Origin: Desulfobacteraceae bacterium
Lineage (GTDB): Bacteria > Desulfobacterota > Desulfobacteria > Desulfobacterales > Desulfobacteraceae
Assembly (NCBI GenBank): GCA_021107575.1
Contig: JAIOSM010000314.1
Location: 1-38,028, forward strand
Length of the DNA: 38,028 nucleotides
Direction of reading: 5' to 3'
The position numbers and the translations under genes are program-made. This document shows, in pieces, positions 1 through 9,053 of the stretch. How positions within the stretch are numbered: position 1 is the first letter of the stretch; each line of letters begins with the position of its first letter. Below the pieces are notes generated by a model. That model was not told the origin of the DNA and searched no databases. It was given only the letters and a program-made list of their open reading frames with translations.

Positions 1-1506
1 GGTGAAGAAAGGTTAAAAGCTATTTTCAAAGCAAACCCTGACCCTTTTGTGGTGTACGATGTCAATGGCCATCCATTATATTTAAACCCGGCTTTTACTG
101 AGGTTTTTGGGTGGGATCTAAATGAAGTACAAGGGAGACGTATTCCTTTTGTACCCAAGGATCAGGAAAAAATATCTACAGAAAAAATAAAAGAGATTTA
201 CAAAACCGGGAATACTGTTCAATTTGAAACAAAGAGATTAAGCAAACAAGGGAATACTATTGATATCCTTCTTAGTGCTGCAATAATAAAGGATGTCCAT
301 GGGATAAACAATGGACTTGTTGTTAATTTGAAGAATGTTACTGAACAAAAAAATATAGAAATTCAACTCAGGCAGTCCCAGAAAATGGAGGCTATTGGGA
401 CACTGGCTGGCGGGATTGCCCATGATTTCAATAATATTCTATCTGGAATTTTTGGATATGCTCAGTTGACAGAATTGGACCCCGATGATGGAGATAAAGT
501 AAGAAAAAATACAAAGCAGGTGATTAAATGTGCTCAAAGGGCAGGCGATCTTGTGCAACAGATCCTGACGTTCAGCAGACAGGCTGAACATAAAACATAC
601 CCGCTAAAATTATTTTTAATCGTCAAAGAAGCGATAAAATTTTTACGTTCTTCCATACCTGCAACAATTTCAATACAAGACAAGATATCATCTAAGGCAA
701 CAGTGCTGGCAGATCCAACCCAGGCACATCAGGTAGTCATGAACCTTTGTACAAATGCCTACCATGCGATGCGTGATTCCGGCGGAACTTTATCCATAGA
801 GCTGGACGATATTGAAATCACTCAGCAGGAGAATTTCACAACAGATTCTTATAAGCCTGGAAAGTATATCAAACTCGAAGTAAGAGACACAGGCCAGGGT
901 ATGGATAAAAAAACTCTGGAAAGAATATTTGAACCGTATTTCACCACAAAGCAACTGGAAAAAGGAACCGGTCTGGGGCTTGCTGTGGTTGACGGCATTA
1001 TAAAAAAGCATAACGGATTTATCAGAACTTATAGTGAGGTCGGGCTTGGTTCCACATTTCAGGTATTCTGGCCTGTAATTGAAAAAGATGATTCTTCCGG
1101 TATTCCCGAGGAAAAAAACAGAGATTTACTCAAAGGGACTGAGCAAATAATGCTCGTTGATGATGAGATTAATATTTGTGACACATCCCGGGTACTTCTT
1201 GAAAAACAAGGATATAAAGTGATAATTTTTCAAGACGGATTGTCTGCATTACAGGCCTTTACAGAAGACCCTGATTTTTTTGATCTTGTTGTCACTGACA
1301 TGGCTATGCCTCAGATGGCTGGAGATGAACTATCCACACAGATTTTAAAATTAAGAAAAGATATGCCTATTATACTTTGTACTGGGTTCAGCGAAACTAT
1401 GTCTGAAGAAAAGGCAGCATCTTTAGGTATTAAGGGATTTTTATTGAAGCCTATTGCTATGAATGACCTTTCTCATAAGGTGCGTGAAGTACTGGATAAA
1501 AAATAG
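1..1506 (+). CDS. Hybrid sensor histidine kinase (PAS + HisKA/HATPase + C-terminal receiver), 5' end truncated by the window
   Basis: The frame is open from base 1 (GEERLKAIFKANPDPFVVYD...). PAS-like N-terminus; H-box GTLAGGIAHDFNNIL; N-box NLCTNAYHAM; G-boxes DTGQGM and GTGLGLAVV; C-terminal receiver with LVDDE, VVTDMAMPQMAG and LLKP. Confidence 0.93.
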   Translation, partial: GEERLKAIFKANPDPFVVYDVNGHPLYLNPAFTEVFGWDLNEVQGRRIPFVPKDQEKISTEKIKEIYKTGNTVQFETKRLSKQGNTIDILLSAAIIKDVHGINNGLVVNLKNVTEQKNIEIQLRQSQKMEAIGTLAGGIAHDFNNILSGIFGYAQLTELDPDDGDKVRKNTKQVIKCAQRAGDLVQQILTFSRQAEHKTYPLKLFLIVKEAIKFLRSSIPATISIQDKISSKATVLADPTQAHQVVMNLCTNAYHAMRDSGGTLSIELDDIEITQQENFTTDSYKPGKYIKLEVRDTGQGMDKKTLERIFEPYFTTKQLEKGTGLGLAVVDGIIKKHNGFIRTYSEVGLGSTFQVFWPVIEKDDSSGIPEEKNRDLLKGTEQIMLVDDEINICDTSRVLLEKQGYKVIIFQDGLSALQAFTEDPDFFDLVVTDMAMPQMAGDELSTQILKLRKDMPIILCTGFSETMSEEKAASLGIKGFLLKPIAMNDLSHKVREVLDKK

Positions 1507-1780
1507 AGGCGAGTTTTTAAGGAGATAGGGATATGAAATCAGTCTATTTATTATTTGAAAGGCCGAATATGTATTTTGGTAATCGTTGTTATATAGGGCT
1601 GTTAATCATTCTATAGCGATTCTCAAAATAATGTTCTAAAAATTTAATTGATCTTTGCTTTAAAATTTGGCATGTATTTTTTTATTAATATTGTCAATAT
1701 TAGTAGTGTGTGGTAAAAATATAATAGATCACAAAAAATTTCAACATATGTATGTTTAATAAATAATTAAGGGATGCAGG

Positions 1781-2707
1781 ATGCCGGATAAACCTGTTAT
1801 CAGAGTCGGGTGTTTAAGAACCGCAGATCATTTGATTGCCGGGGTCACGAAAGAAAGATTAGAAAAAAAGGATGTTGATTTTTCTTTTTTTGAAATGGAC
1901 CTGGTTGTTATGAATGCCCTTGAAGAAGTGTCAGATTTATTGGTTAAAGGAGAGATTGACGGGGCCTATGTCCCGCTTCCTTTTTCCATGGATCTTTTTA
2001 GACGTGGGCTTGATATTAAACTTCTTTTATTTACCAACCGGGGCGGCGGCTCAATTGTAAAGAATAAAGCGGCTTGTATAAAACGTGTTCAGGGTTTTAA
2101 AAATAAAATAATTTTAACACCCTGTCTATTGTCAGTCCAGAATATGCTTTTGCATAAAATATTTTTTTCTGCCGGGCTTACTTTTGGGCATGGCAGCGAG
2201 GATCAATATGATGTGTTATTGGAAGTTGTTCCTTCCAACATTATAGCTGAGATGCTTGAAAATGATTCTGACAATGAAATTGGTGGTTTTGTAACGCAGG
2301 AACCCTTCGGAATCAAGGCGATTAAGTATGGAGATTGTGAAGAGTTTTGTAAATTTGATTCCCTTTGGCAAGGTCACCCTGATAGTGTTTTTGTGTTAAG
2401 GGACTCTGTAATTAAAAATAACCCTGAGCATGTAAGAGAGCTTGTCCGTGCATTTATTGAATCAGGCGAAATAATTGCTCAAAGTAATGACGACAATTTA
2501 AGATCGTATGTAGAAACTTTTTTCAGGCATGACCGAAAAATTGTAAATAGTTTGCACTTGGCAATAAAAGGTATGTTTGCTAAACCAAAATTTTTACCTG
2601 ATTATTCAGTTATGGAAATTGTTCAGGATTATATGGTTGACCAAGCAGGTTTGATGGCTGGGAAAATAGATATTAAAAAGTTTATTGATGCAGGTTTTGC
2701 TGAATAA
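1781..2707 (+). CDS. NrtA/CmpA-like substrate-binding-domain protein with no signal peptide (predicted cytosolic)
   Basis: NMT1/SBP-like features (GEIDGAYVPLPFSMDLF, GGFVTQEPFGIKAI). The N-terminus MPDKPVIRVGCLRTADH has no hydrophobic signal. It resembles the C-terminal domain of the 5518..6885 product. Confidence 0.8.
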   Translation: MPDKPVIRVGCLRTADHLIAGVTKERLEKKDVDFSFFEMDLVVMNALEEVSDLLVKGEIDGAYVPLPFSMDLFRRGLDIKLLLFTNRGGGSIVKNKAACIKRVQGFKNKIILTPCLLSVQNMLLHKIFFSAGLTFGHGSEDQYDVLLEVVPSNIIAEMLENDSDNEIGGFVTQEPFGIKAIKYGDCEEFCKFDSLWQGHPDSVFVLRDSVIKNNPEHVRELVRAFIESGEIIAQSNDDNLRSYVETFFRHDRKIVNSLHLAIKGMFAKPKFLPDYSVMEIVQDYMVDQAGLMAGKIDIKKFIDAGFAE

Positions 2708-2729
2708 TTAAGGTGAGGTTAAAGAAGTT

Positions 2730-3497
2730 TTGAAAATAGAAATTGAAAAAGTATCAAAAAGTTACACCAAGAGCTATAAAAAAGAACATGTTGTTTTAAA
2801 AGACATAACCTTTCAGATAGATGAAGGAGATTTCGTAATTATACTTGGAGAATCAGGCTGTGGAAAGACAACACTTTTGAATATGCTCGCCGGGTTTGAA
2901 AAACCAACATCAGGTAAAGTCTTTGTTGATGGGAAAGAAATTTTCGGGGTGCATCCTTCAAGATCTATGCTCTTCCAACAACCTGCTCTTATACCCTGGC
3001 TTACTGTGGAAGAGAATGTTGCCTATGGTTGCAAGATAAGAGGCGATATTGACAATCTTGATTATAGAGTAATTCAGTTCCTTGAAATCATGGGACTTCT
3101 GGGCTATGCAAAAGAGAAACCAGCAGAGCTTTCATTGGGCATGGCACATAGAACGTGCCTTGCAAGGGCGCTTGTAGGGTTGCCCAAAGCACTTCTTTTA
3201 GATGAGCCCTTTGCAGCTCTTGACACATTTACTCAAAATCATATCCGTGAAGAATTGGTTAATTTATGGTTAAGCGAGCAATTCTCAGCAGTATTTGTTA
3301 CCCATGATATAGATGAGGCAATTTTTTTAGGAAATAAAATAGTTTTACTTGGTGGTGAACCTGCAAGTATTCAGGAAATATTTAAAATTGATTGGGAATA
3401 TCCGAGAAATGCAGGTTCGTTGTCCTTTAAAAGTATTAGAGACGATATTCTGGAAAGGTTTAAAAGGTCGTATGTCGCAAAGAGAACGCTTATTTAG
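2730..3497 (+). CDS. ABC transporter ATP-binding protein (NrtD/SsuB/TauB type)
   Basis: Walker A GESGCGKTTL; signature-like LSLGMAHRTCLARAL; Walker B ALLLDEPFAALD; H-loop VTHD. TTG start at 2730. Confidence 0.93.
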   Translation: MKIEIEKVSKSYTKSYKKEHVVLKDITFQIDEGDFVIILGESGCGKTTLLNMLAGFEKPTSGKVFVDGKEIFGVHPSRSMLFQQPALIPWLTVEENVAYGCKIRGDIDNLDYRVIQFLEIMGLLGYAKEKPAELSLGMAHRTCLARALVGLPKALLLDEPFAALDTFTQNHIREELVNLWLSEQFSAVFVTHDIDEAIFLGNKIVLLGGEPASIQEIFKIDWEYPRNAGSLSFKSIRDDILERFKRSYVAKRTLI

Positions 3498-3507
3498 GAG
3501 TGGCTGA

Positions 3508-4659
3508 ATGGATTTTGATCCTTTATGTAAAAAAAGGCGATTTTTTTTGAAAAGTGCTGCGCTTGGGTTGTCTGGTATGCTTTTACCGTCATTGGGAAAT
3601 TCCCGGCTTAAAAAATCTTCCTTGTCTATTGGATACCTTCCGGTTACTGATGCAGCACCGCTTTTGATAGCCCATGCTCTGGGGTATTTCTCCCAGGAAG
3701 GGCTTGTAATTGATAAGCCGGTTATGGTACGATCATGGAAAGTACTTACAGAATCATTTCTTACAGGAAAATTTGATTTAACACATATGCTTTTTCCCAT
3801 TCCCATATGGATGAGATTTAAGCACAATATCCCTGTTAAAGTTCTTGCATGGAATCATACTAATGGAAGTGCAATTACAGTGAGGGGAGATTCAGACATA
3901 AAAAGTTTTAACAATCTCAAAGGAAAACAAATGGCAGTACCTTCATGGTATTCAATGCATAATCTGATACTTCAGCTTGGAATTAAAACTCAAGGGTTGA
4001 GGCCCGTGATAAAACCACAGTCAAGTAAGCTTGAAAAGGATGAAGTTAATTTGTTTATTCTGTCACCTCCTGAGATGCCCACTGCACTTCTAGGTGGTAA
4101 AATAGATGGTTTTATTGTGGCTGAACCTTTTAATGCACTTGCACAATTGAAGCTTAAAGCAAGAATAATGCGGTTCTCAGGTGATATCTGGAAGGACCAT
4201 CCATGCTGTGTGATAGTATGTAACGAAGATTTGGTAAGCCGTGACAGTTCATCAGTCCAAAAAGCTATTAATGCTATTGTAAGAGCTCAACTATGGTGTA
4301 CTTATAACCCTAAAGAAGCAGCATATCTTTTAAGCCGTGATGGTAAAGGTTATCTTCCGGTATCACAAAAGGTTCTGGAGCAAGTTTTTAGTGATCCGTT
4401 AAAGAACGATTTAAAACACCCGGAATGGGATATTAAAAGAATAGGGTTTCAGCCATATCCTTTTCCTTCTGCAACAGAGTTTATTATTAAACAGATGAAA
4501 GAGACTGTTGTGGAAGGCAATATTGATTTCCTTGACAAGCTGAATCCAACTGCTGCAACAGAAGAGTTGGTTGATGACAGTTTTGTGTTAAAGGCAATAG
4601 ATGAAATAGGCGGGATTAAGAAACCATTTTTAAGGAAAGAAGTAGTTGAAATCAATTAA
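3508..4659 (+). CDS. ABC transporter substrate-binding protein (NrtA/SsuA-like) with a Tat-like signal
   Basis: N-terminus CKKRRFFLKSAALGLSGMLLPSL resembles a twin-arginine signal; NMT1-type SBP body (GYLPVTDAAPLLIA, GGKIDGFIVAEPFNALA, DHPCCVIV). RBS-like taggag upstream. Confidence 0.88.
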   Translation: MDFDPLCKKRRFFLKSAALGLSGMLLPSLGNSRLKKSSLSIGYLPVTDAAPLLIAHALGYFSQEGLVIDKPVMVRSWKVLTESFLTGKFDLTHMLFPIPIWMRFKHNIPVKVLAWNHTNGSAITVRGDSDIKSFNNLKGKQMAVPSWYSMHNLILQLGIKTQGLRPVIKPQSSKLEKDEVNLFILSPPEMPTALLGGKIDGFIVAEPFNALAQLKLKARIMRFSGDIWKDHPCCVIVCNEDLVSRDSSSVQKAINAIVRAQLWCTYNPKEAAYLLSRDGKGYLPVSQKVLEQVFSDPLKNDLKHPEWDIKRIGFQPYPFPSATEFIIKQMKETVVEGNIDFLDKLNPTAATEELVDDSFVLKAIDEIGGIKKPFLRKEVVEIN

Positions 4660-5476
4660 TCGGGCTATATACATTAACTCAAAAGAGATTGGGTTAAATG
4701 CAGTCTTTGGGAAAAAAGCATCAAGTCTGCGTTTTGAAGTCGCAGGTTTGCTTTTTTTTGCTTTACTCTGGATTGCGCTCTCCTTTTTTTTCTTTACAAA
4801 AGCCGGGTCAGAGCATCTTAATGGATTTTTGCCTTTACCGACATTTAAGGCTTTAATCAATTCCATGACCGAGAGTCGTTTCTGGCTCTCTGCATGGGCA
4901 AGCTTCAGAAGAGTATTTGTTGGGATATTTATTGCAACAATTATAGGAGTACCTACAGGGATTGCAATCGGTTATTATCCAAGGCTCAGGAGTTTTACAT
5001 ATTCTCCCATTCAATTTGTAAGGATGATAAGCCCGCTCTCATGGATGCCTGTTGCTTTGCTTATTTTTGCAAGTTTTGAGTCAGCAGTTTCTTTTTTAAT
5101 AGTGATGGCTTGTGTTTGTCCTATAATACTTAACACAGCAATAGGCGTATTAAATGTTAACCCCCAGTGGATAAAAATGGCATTAAATCAGGGAGCCGGA
5201 AATATTCAATTGATAAGGACGATAATTATTCCCTATTCGATTCCATATATGCTTACAAGCGTGAGGCTTGCTTTGGGTATTGCCTGGATTGTACTGGTTC
5301 CTGCTGAATTTCTGGGTGTTTCAAGCGGGCTGGGATATTTGATAAACGATGCAAGAGATACAATGGAATATGACAGGCTGATGGCAATGATAATTGCTAT
5401 TGGAATTTTAGGTTTCAGTCTGGACAGGATTCTTCAGAAAATCCAGAGTATTTTTAGCTGGACATGGACAGAATAA
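4646..5476 (+). CDS. ABC transporter permease (NrtB/SsuC/TauC type)
   Basis: Multiple TM segments and the permease EAA-like region ALNQGAGNIQLIRTIIIPYSIPYMLTSVRLALGIAWIVLVPAE. TTG start overlaps the end of the upstream gene. Confidence 0.9.
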   Translation: MKSINRAIYINSKEIGLNAVFGKKASSLRFEVAGLLFFALLWIALSFFFFTKAGSEHLNGFLPLPTFKALINSMTESRFWLSAWASFRRVFVGIFIATIIGVPTGIAIGYYPRLRSFTYSPIQFVRMISPLSWMPVALLIFASFESAVSFLIVMACVCPIILNTAIGVLNVNPQWIKMALNQGAGNIQLIRTIIIPYSIPYMLTSVRLALGIAWIVLVPAEFLGVSSGLGYLINDARDTMEYDRLMAMIIAIGILGFSLDRILQKIQSIFSWTWTE

Positions 5477-5517
5477 ATAAGATAAAATAAAAGAATAATA
5501 AGATAAGGAGTTTCAAT

Positions 5518-6885
5518 ATGGTTGCAGACCCGAACATGAAAATTTTAGTTGTTGATGATTCCGGTACCATGCGCGTAATGTTCAAGCAGATGTTAAATAA
5601 AGCCGGTTTTGATAATATTATAATAGCAATAAACGGCAAAGACGGTCTGGAGAAAGTTAATGAGGAAAAACCTGATCTGGTTTTGAGTGACTGGAACATG
5701 CCTGTAATGGATGGGCTTGAATTTCTTAAAAAATTAAGAAAAACAGATGAGTATAAGAACCTGCCATTTATTATGGCTACAGCTCAGGCTGATAAATCAT
5801 CACAAAATGATATTATGGATGCGGGTGGCAATGGTCATGTCCCAAAACCTTTTGATGAAAACCAGATCAAAAAAGCCATTGAAAAAATTTTTGCACCAAA
5901 AGGCAAGGGTGATGGCAAACCAAAGAAAAAGAAGAGACAGGTTATTGGGGGTAGAGTTGAACTGAACGTCGCCCATATCCAAATTACTGATCATCTTGCG
6001 CTTGGTGTTTTAAAACACAGAATAGACCAGGGCGAGATTGAGCCTGAGCATTTTGATCTTACAACAACCCTTAAACCGGGCTGGAACCCGATTCAGGAAG
6101 GGCTTGAAAACGGAGAGCTTGATTGCGCTTTTGTTTTAGCCCCTATTGCAATGGATCTTTTTGCTTATGACTCTCCCATAGAACTTCTTTTATTTGCCCA
6201 TAAAAATGGAAGCACCTTTGTAAGAAACAGACATTATGATGTCAGGTTTGATTCTTTGCAAAGTTATTATAAGTATAAGGTTGTGGATATCCCTCACAGA
6301 ATGTCAGTCCATCATATGCTTGCACATCAGTTTTTAAAGGAACTTGGTCTTAAACCGGGTGTCCCAGGGAAAACAGCAATCAATGTAAGGTTTGAAGTTG
6401 TACCCCCTGTTAAAATGCCTGAAATTATGCAAGAGAATGATGGTGTAGCAGGATTTATGGTTGCAGAACCCATAGCTACAAAAGCTATTTATGGTGAAAT
6501 TGGTAATCTTGAATTTTTTTCTGCAGCACGTTGGAATAATCATCCGTGTTGTGTTGTTACCATGCAAAAAGATTATATTGATAAATATCCTGAAGCAGTT
6601 CAGGAGTTTATTACACTTTTAAAAGATGCTGGCGAGTATATTGAGGATGATAAGACAAAGGCTGCAGATATTGCAGTAAGTTTTTTAGATCCTGATGGGA
6701 AACTCGGTCTTAACTCTCAGGTGTTGCAAAATGTTTTCTCCCAGCCTCAGGCAATAAGATGGGATAGGCTTAGTCCTGTTCTTGAAGATTTAGAAAAAGT
6801 TCAAAAATATATGCATGATGTTATGGGGATTGGAAAAATTATTGATCTTGAAAAATTTGTTAACAAAACATTTGCAGATAATTAA
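5518..6885 (+). CDS. Fusion protein: CheY-like receiver domain + basic linker + NrtA/CmpA-like substrate-binding domain
   Basis: Receiver residues VVDDS, LSDWNMPVMDG, MATAQ, VPKPF in about the first 125 aa; linker KGKGDGKPKKKKRQ; then an SBP-like domain (IQITDHLALGVLKHRI, LDCAFVLAPIAMDLF, AGFMVAEPIATKAIYGEIGNLEFFSAARWNNHPCCVV). Confidence 0.9.
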   Translation: MVADPNMKILVVDDSGTMRVMFKQMLNKAGFDNIIIAINGKDGLEKVNEEKPDLVLSDWNMPVMDGLEFLKKLRKTDEYKNLPFIMATAQADKSSQNDIMDAGGNGHVPKPFDENQIKKAIEKIFAPKGKGDGKPKKKKRQVIGGRVELNVAHIQITDHLALGVLKHRIDQGEIEPEHFDLTTTLKPGWNPIQEGLENGELDCAFVLAPIAMDLFAYDSPIELLLFAHKNGSTFVRNRHYDVRFDSLQSYYKYKVVDIPHRMSVHHMLAHQFLKELGLKPGVPGKTAINVRFEVVPPVKMPEIMQENDGVAGFMVAEPIATKAIYGEIGNLEFFSAARWNNHPCCVVTMQKDYIDKYPEAVQEFITLLKDAGEYIEDDKTKAADIAVSFLDPDGKLGLNSQVLQNVFSQPQAIRWDRLSPVLEDLEKVQKYMHDVMGIGKIIDLEKFVNKTFADN

Positions 6886-6912
6886 TTATATGTAATTTAA
6901 TTGAGGTGGATA

Positions 6913-7473
6913 ATGAAACTTACAGACCCGGGTATTATACAAGAGGGTGAAAAAGATTTAATAGATGCTATAAAGGATGATCTTGATCTGGATGCAATCA
7001 ATGAAGTCATAAAAGATAAATTAAAAGTAAAAAATCTGGAATCAAAAGGTGGCAAGATTATTGTTCATAATAATAAGATTGCTTTTAAACTGGACTTTGA
7101 ACTGAGTTTGAACGGAAGCTTGATGTTTGACAGAGATGGTAATTATATCCCGGACAGTCATGATGATGGCGATGCTGATGACAGTGAAGACACAATTGCT
7201 GAGTCTGAGGTTGATTTTTTTGAAATAGAGAAAGAAGCAAATATAGAAAAAGCAGATGACAAAAAGAGTGACTCTGAAGAGGATATAGCACAGGAACTTG
7301 CAGCAGAAGATGATCCCGATGATGATGAAACCGATGCTGTCGAATCATCAGAATTGGATTTGGATATAGAAAACTCTGAAGACGAAGAAGATGATATGGA
7401 TTTTTCTGATGATGAAGAGATCGGTGATATATTAAAAGAGAGTAGAGAGTTCTGGGAAAAGAAAAAAAAGTAA
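6913..7473 (+). CDS. Acidic low-complexity hypothetical protein
   Basis: ORF given as 6901 (TTG); the ATG at 6913 with upstream gaggtgg is the better start. Structured-looking N-terminal ~75 aa, then a D/E/S-rich tail (DSHDDGDADDSEDT... EDEEDDMDFSDDEEIGDI). Confidence 0.75.
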   Translation: MKLTDPGIIQEGEKDLIDAIKDDLDLDAINEVIKDKLKVKNLESKGGKIIVHNNKIAFKLDFELSLNGSLMFDRDGNYIPDSHDDGDADDSEDTIAESEVDFFEIEKEANIEKADDKKSDSEEDIAQELAAEDDPDDDETDAVESSELDLDIENSEDEEDDMDFSDDEEIGDILKESREFWEKKKK

Positions 7474-7485
7474 TTATAATTGCCA

Positions 7486-8493
7486 ATGGTTTCTGATTCA
7501 AAATTATTAAAAACTAAAAAAGCACTTGGAATCACCTCCGGCGGGCTTGATAGTATTCTGTCAGCACTGATTTTAAAAGATCAGGGGATTGAGGTTTCCT
7601 GGATTAGTTTTAAAACTCCATTTTTTTCTTCTGATACTGCAATTCGAGCTGCTGAAGCACTCAACATCCCCATAAAAGTAAAAGATATAACTGAAAAATA
7701 TCTCCCGTTGCTTGAGTCCCCTAAAGCAGGATTTGGTAAGAATATGAATCCCTGTATGGATTGCCATGCTTTGATGTTTGCCATGGCAGGGAAAGAGATG
7801 GAAAAAGAGGGTGCTGATTTTCTTTTTAGTGGCGAGGTCGTGGGCCAGCGGCCTAAATCACAGACTAAAAATTCCATGAGATATGTGGAAAAGAATTCCG
7901 GGTTTGATGGATTTATCTTGCGCCCGCTCAGTGCAAAGTTGCTTCCTGAAACCATTCCTGAAAAAAGAGGGTGGGTTGACCGCACAAAACTGTTTGATAT
8001 TTCCGGCAGATCCAGAAAAGCTCAAATGGAGATGGCAATAAAATTTGGAATCAGAGATTACCCTGCACCTGCCGGAGGCTGCCTTTTAACTGATCCCGTT
8101 TTTTCTAACAGACTCAGAGATTTAATAAATGTGCGGCAGGATTTTGAAATAAGGGAATTGTCTCTTTTAAAACATGGCCGCCATTTCAGGGTTAATAAAG
8201 AGATAAAGGTTATAGTGGGCAGATCAAAAGAGGATAATGACAATATTGTAAATTATTACAGGAAAGATAAAGATATTTTGATGAATCCGGCCTCATTGCC
8301 AGGCCCTGTTGTTCTTATTGTGTCAGGAGAAAAAACAGAGAAAACAGAAAGAATAGGGGGGCTTATTTGTGCTTCTTATACAAAAGCAAAACCTGATGAG
8401 ATAACAGACATACATATTGTATATCCTGATAAAGAAAAAATATTTCAGGTAAAAGCCCGCCACAATTCAGAGTTTAGAGAACTTATGATTTGA
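7486..8493 (+). CDS. PP-loop ATP pyrophosphatase (ThiI/MnmA-like thiouridylase-related) with C-terminal NFACT-R-like domain
   Basis: PP-loop-like LGITSGGLDSILSALIL; CMDCHALMFAMAG; APAGGCLLTDPVFS; C-terminal LKHGRHFRVNKEIKVIVGRSKEDNDNIVNYYRKDKDIL resembles NFACT-R. ORF track start is TTG 7480; ATG at 7486. Confidence 0.8.
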   Translation: MVSDSKLLKTKKALGITSGGLDSILSALILKDQGIEVSWISFKTPFFSSDTAIRAAEALNIPIKVKDITEKYLPLLESPKAGFGKNMNPCMDCHALMFAMAGKEMEKEGADFLFSGEVVGQRPKSQTKNSMRYVEKNSGFDGFILRPLSAKLLPETIPEKRGWVDRTKLFDISGRSRKAQMEMAIKFGIRDYPAPAGGCLLTDPVFSNRLRDLINVRQDFEIRELSLLKHGRHFRVNKEIKVIVGRSKEDNDNIVNYYRKDKDILMNPASLPGPVVLIVSGEKTEKTERIGGLICASYTKAKPDEITDIHIVYPDKEKIFQVKARHNSEFRELMI

Positions 8494-8502
8494 TAAAGCC
8501 TT

Positions 8503-8988
8503 TTAATGGAAGGTCATCTTATCCCAGAAGTCCTTCTCATCCTTGACCCAGTCTGCTCCAAATTTCTTTTCACAGAATGAAGCGAGCCTGCTGTACCAAT
8601 TTATCCAGGGATTTTTTCCTTCTGCCTTGGCTTTAAGAACATCATTAAGAAAGGATTCAATATTTGCCATTTCTTCTTTTGGGATATAATACTGTGCTCC
8701 GCCTTTGTAAGATTTTTCAATACTTTCCGGGCTTAGGGCATGGGCAGTAAGCATTACAGCTAATATTTTCTGATCAGTTGCAATATCTAACAGGGCATAC
8801 CCATCTACGCCCATAATATCAAGGATAGCAATATCAAAGTTTTGATTTATTAATAAAGATTTTGCATCTTCAAAGTTGTCAGCTTTGGTAATGTCACACA
8901 TGTTTAAAAGCTCTTCAAGGGACTCCAGTATATCGGGCTCGTCATCAACAATAAGAACTTTTTTATTTTCAAGTAGATCTTTTGCCAT
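8503..8988 (-). CDS. Single-receiver response regulator with short conserved C-terminal extension
   Basis: Receiver motifs VLIVDDEPDILE, AILDIMGVDGYALL, MLTAHA, YIPKEE; C-terminal NPWINWYSRLASFCEKKFGADW. Confidence 0.88.
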   Translation of the reverse strand: MAKDLLENKKVLIVDDEPDILESLEELLNMCDITKADNFEDAKSLLINQNFDIAILDIMGVDGYALLDIATDQKILAVMLTAHALSPESIEKSYKGGAQYYIPKEEMANIESFLNDVLKAKAEGKNPWINWYSRLASFCEKKFGADWVKDEKDFWDKMTFH

Positions 8989-9053
8989 AATATTTCCTTT
9001 TATATATGCCTAAAGCTATTAAATAGCTGGTTTGTTAAAAAAAATCAACAATA

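Noticed and set aside
1655-1780. Possible sigma54 -24/-12 element (TTGGCATGTATTTTTTTA) upstream of the SBP gene
   Set aside because: Only the -24 half is recognisable in a very AT-rich region; no sigma54 activator domain is encoded in the visible neighbours.
7085-7535. Long minus-strand ORFs opposite the acidic protein
   Set aside because: They are Ser- or His/Gln-rich mirror images of the repetitive GAT/GAA codons of the acidic gene; no RBS and no family resemblance.
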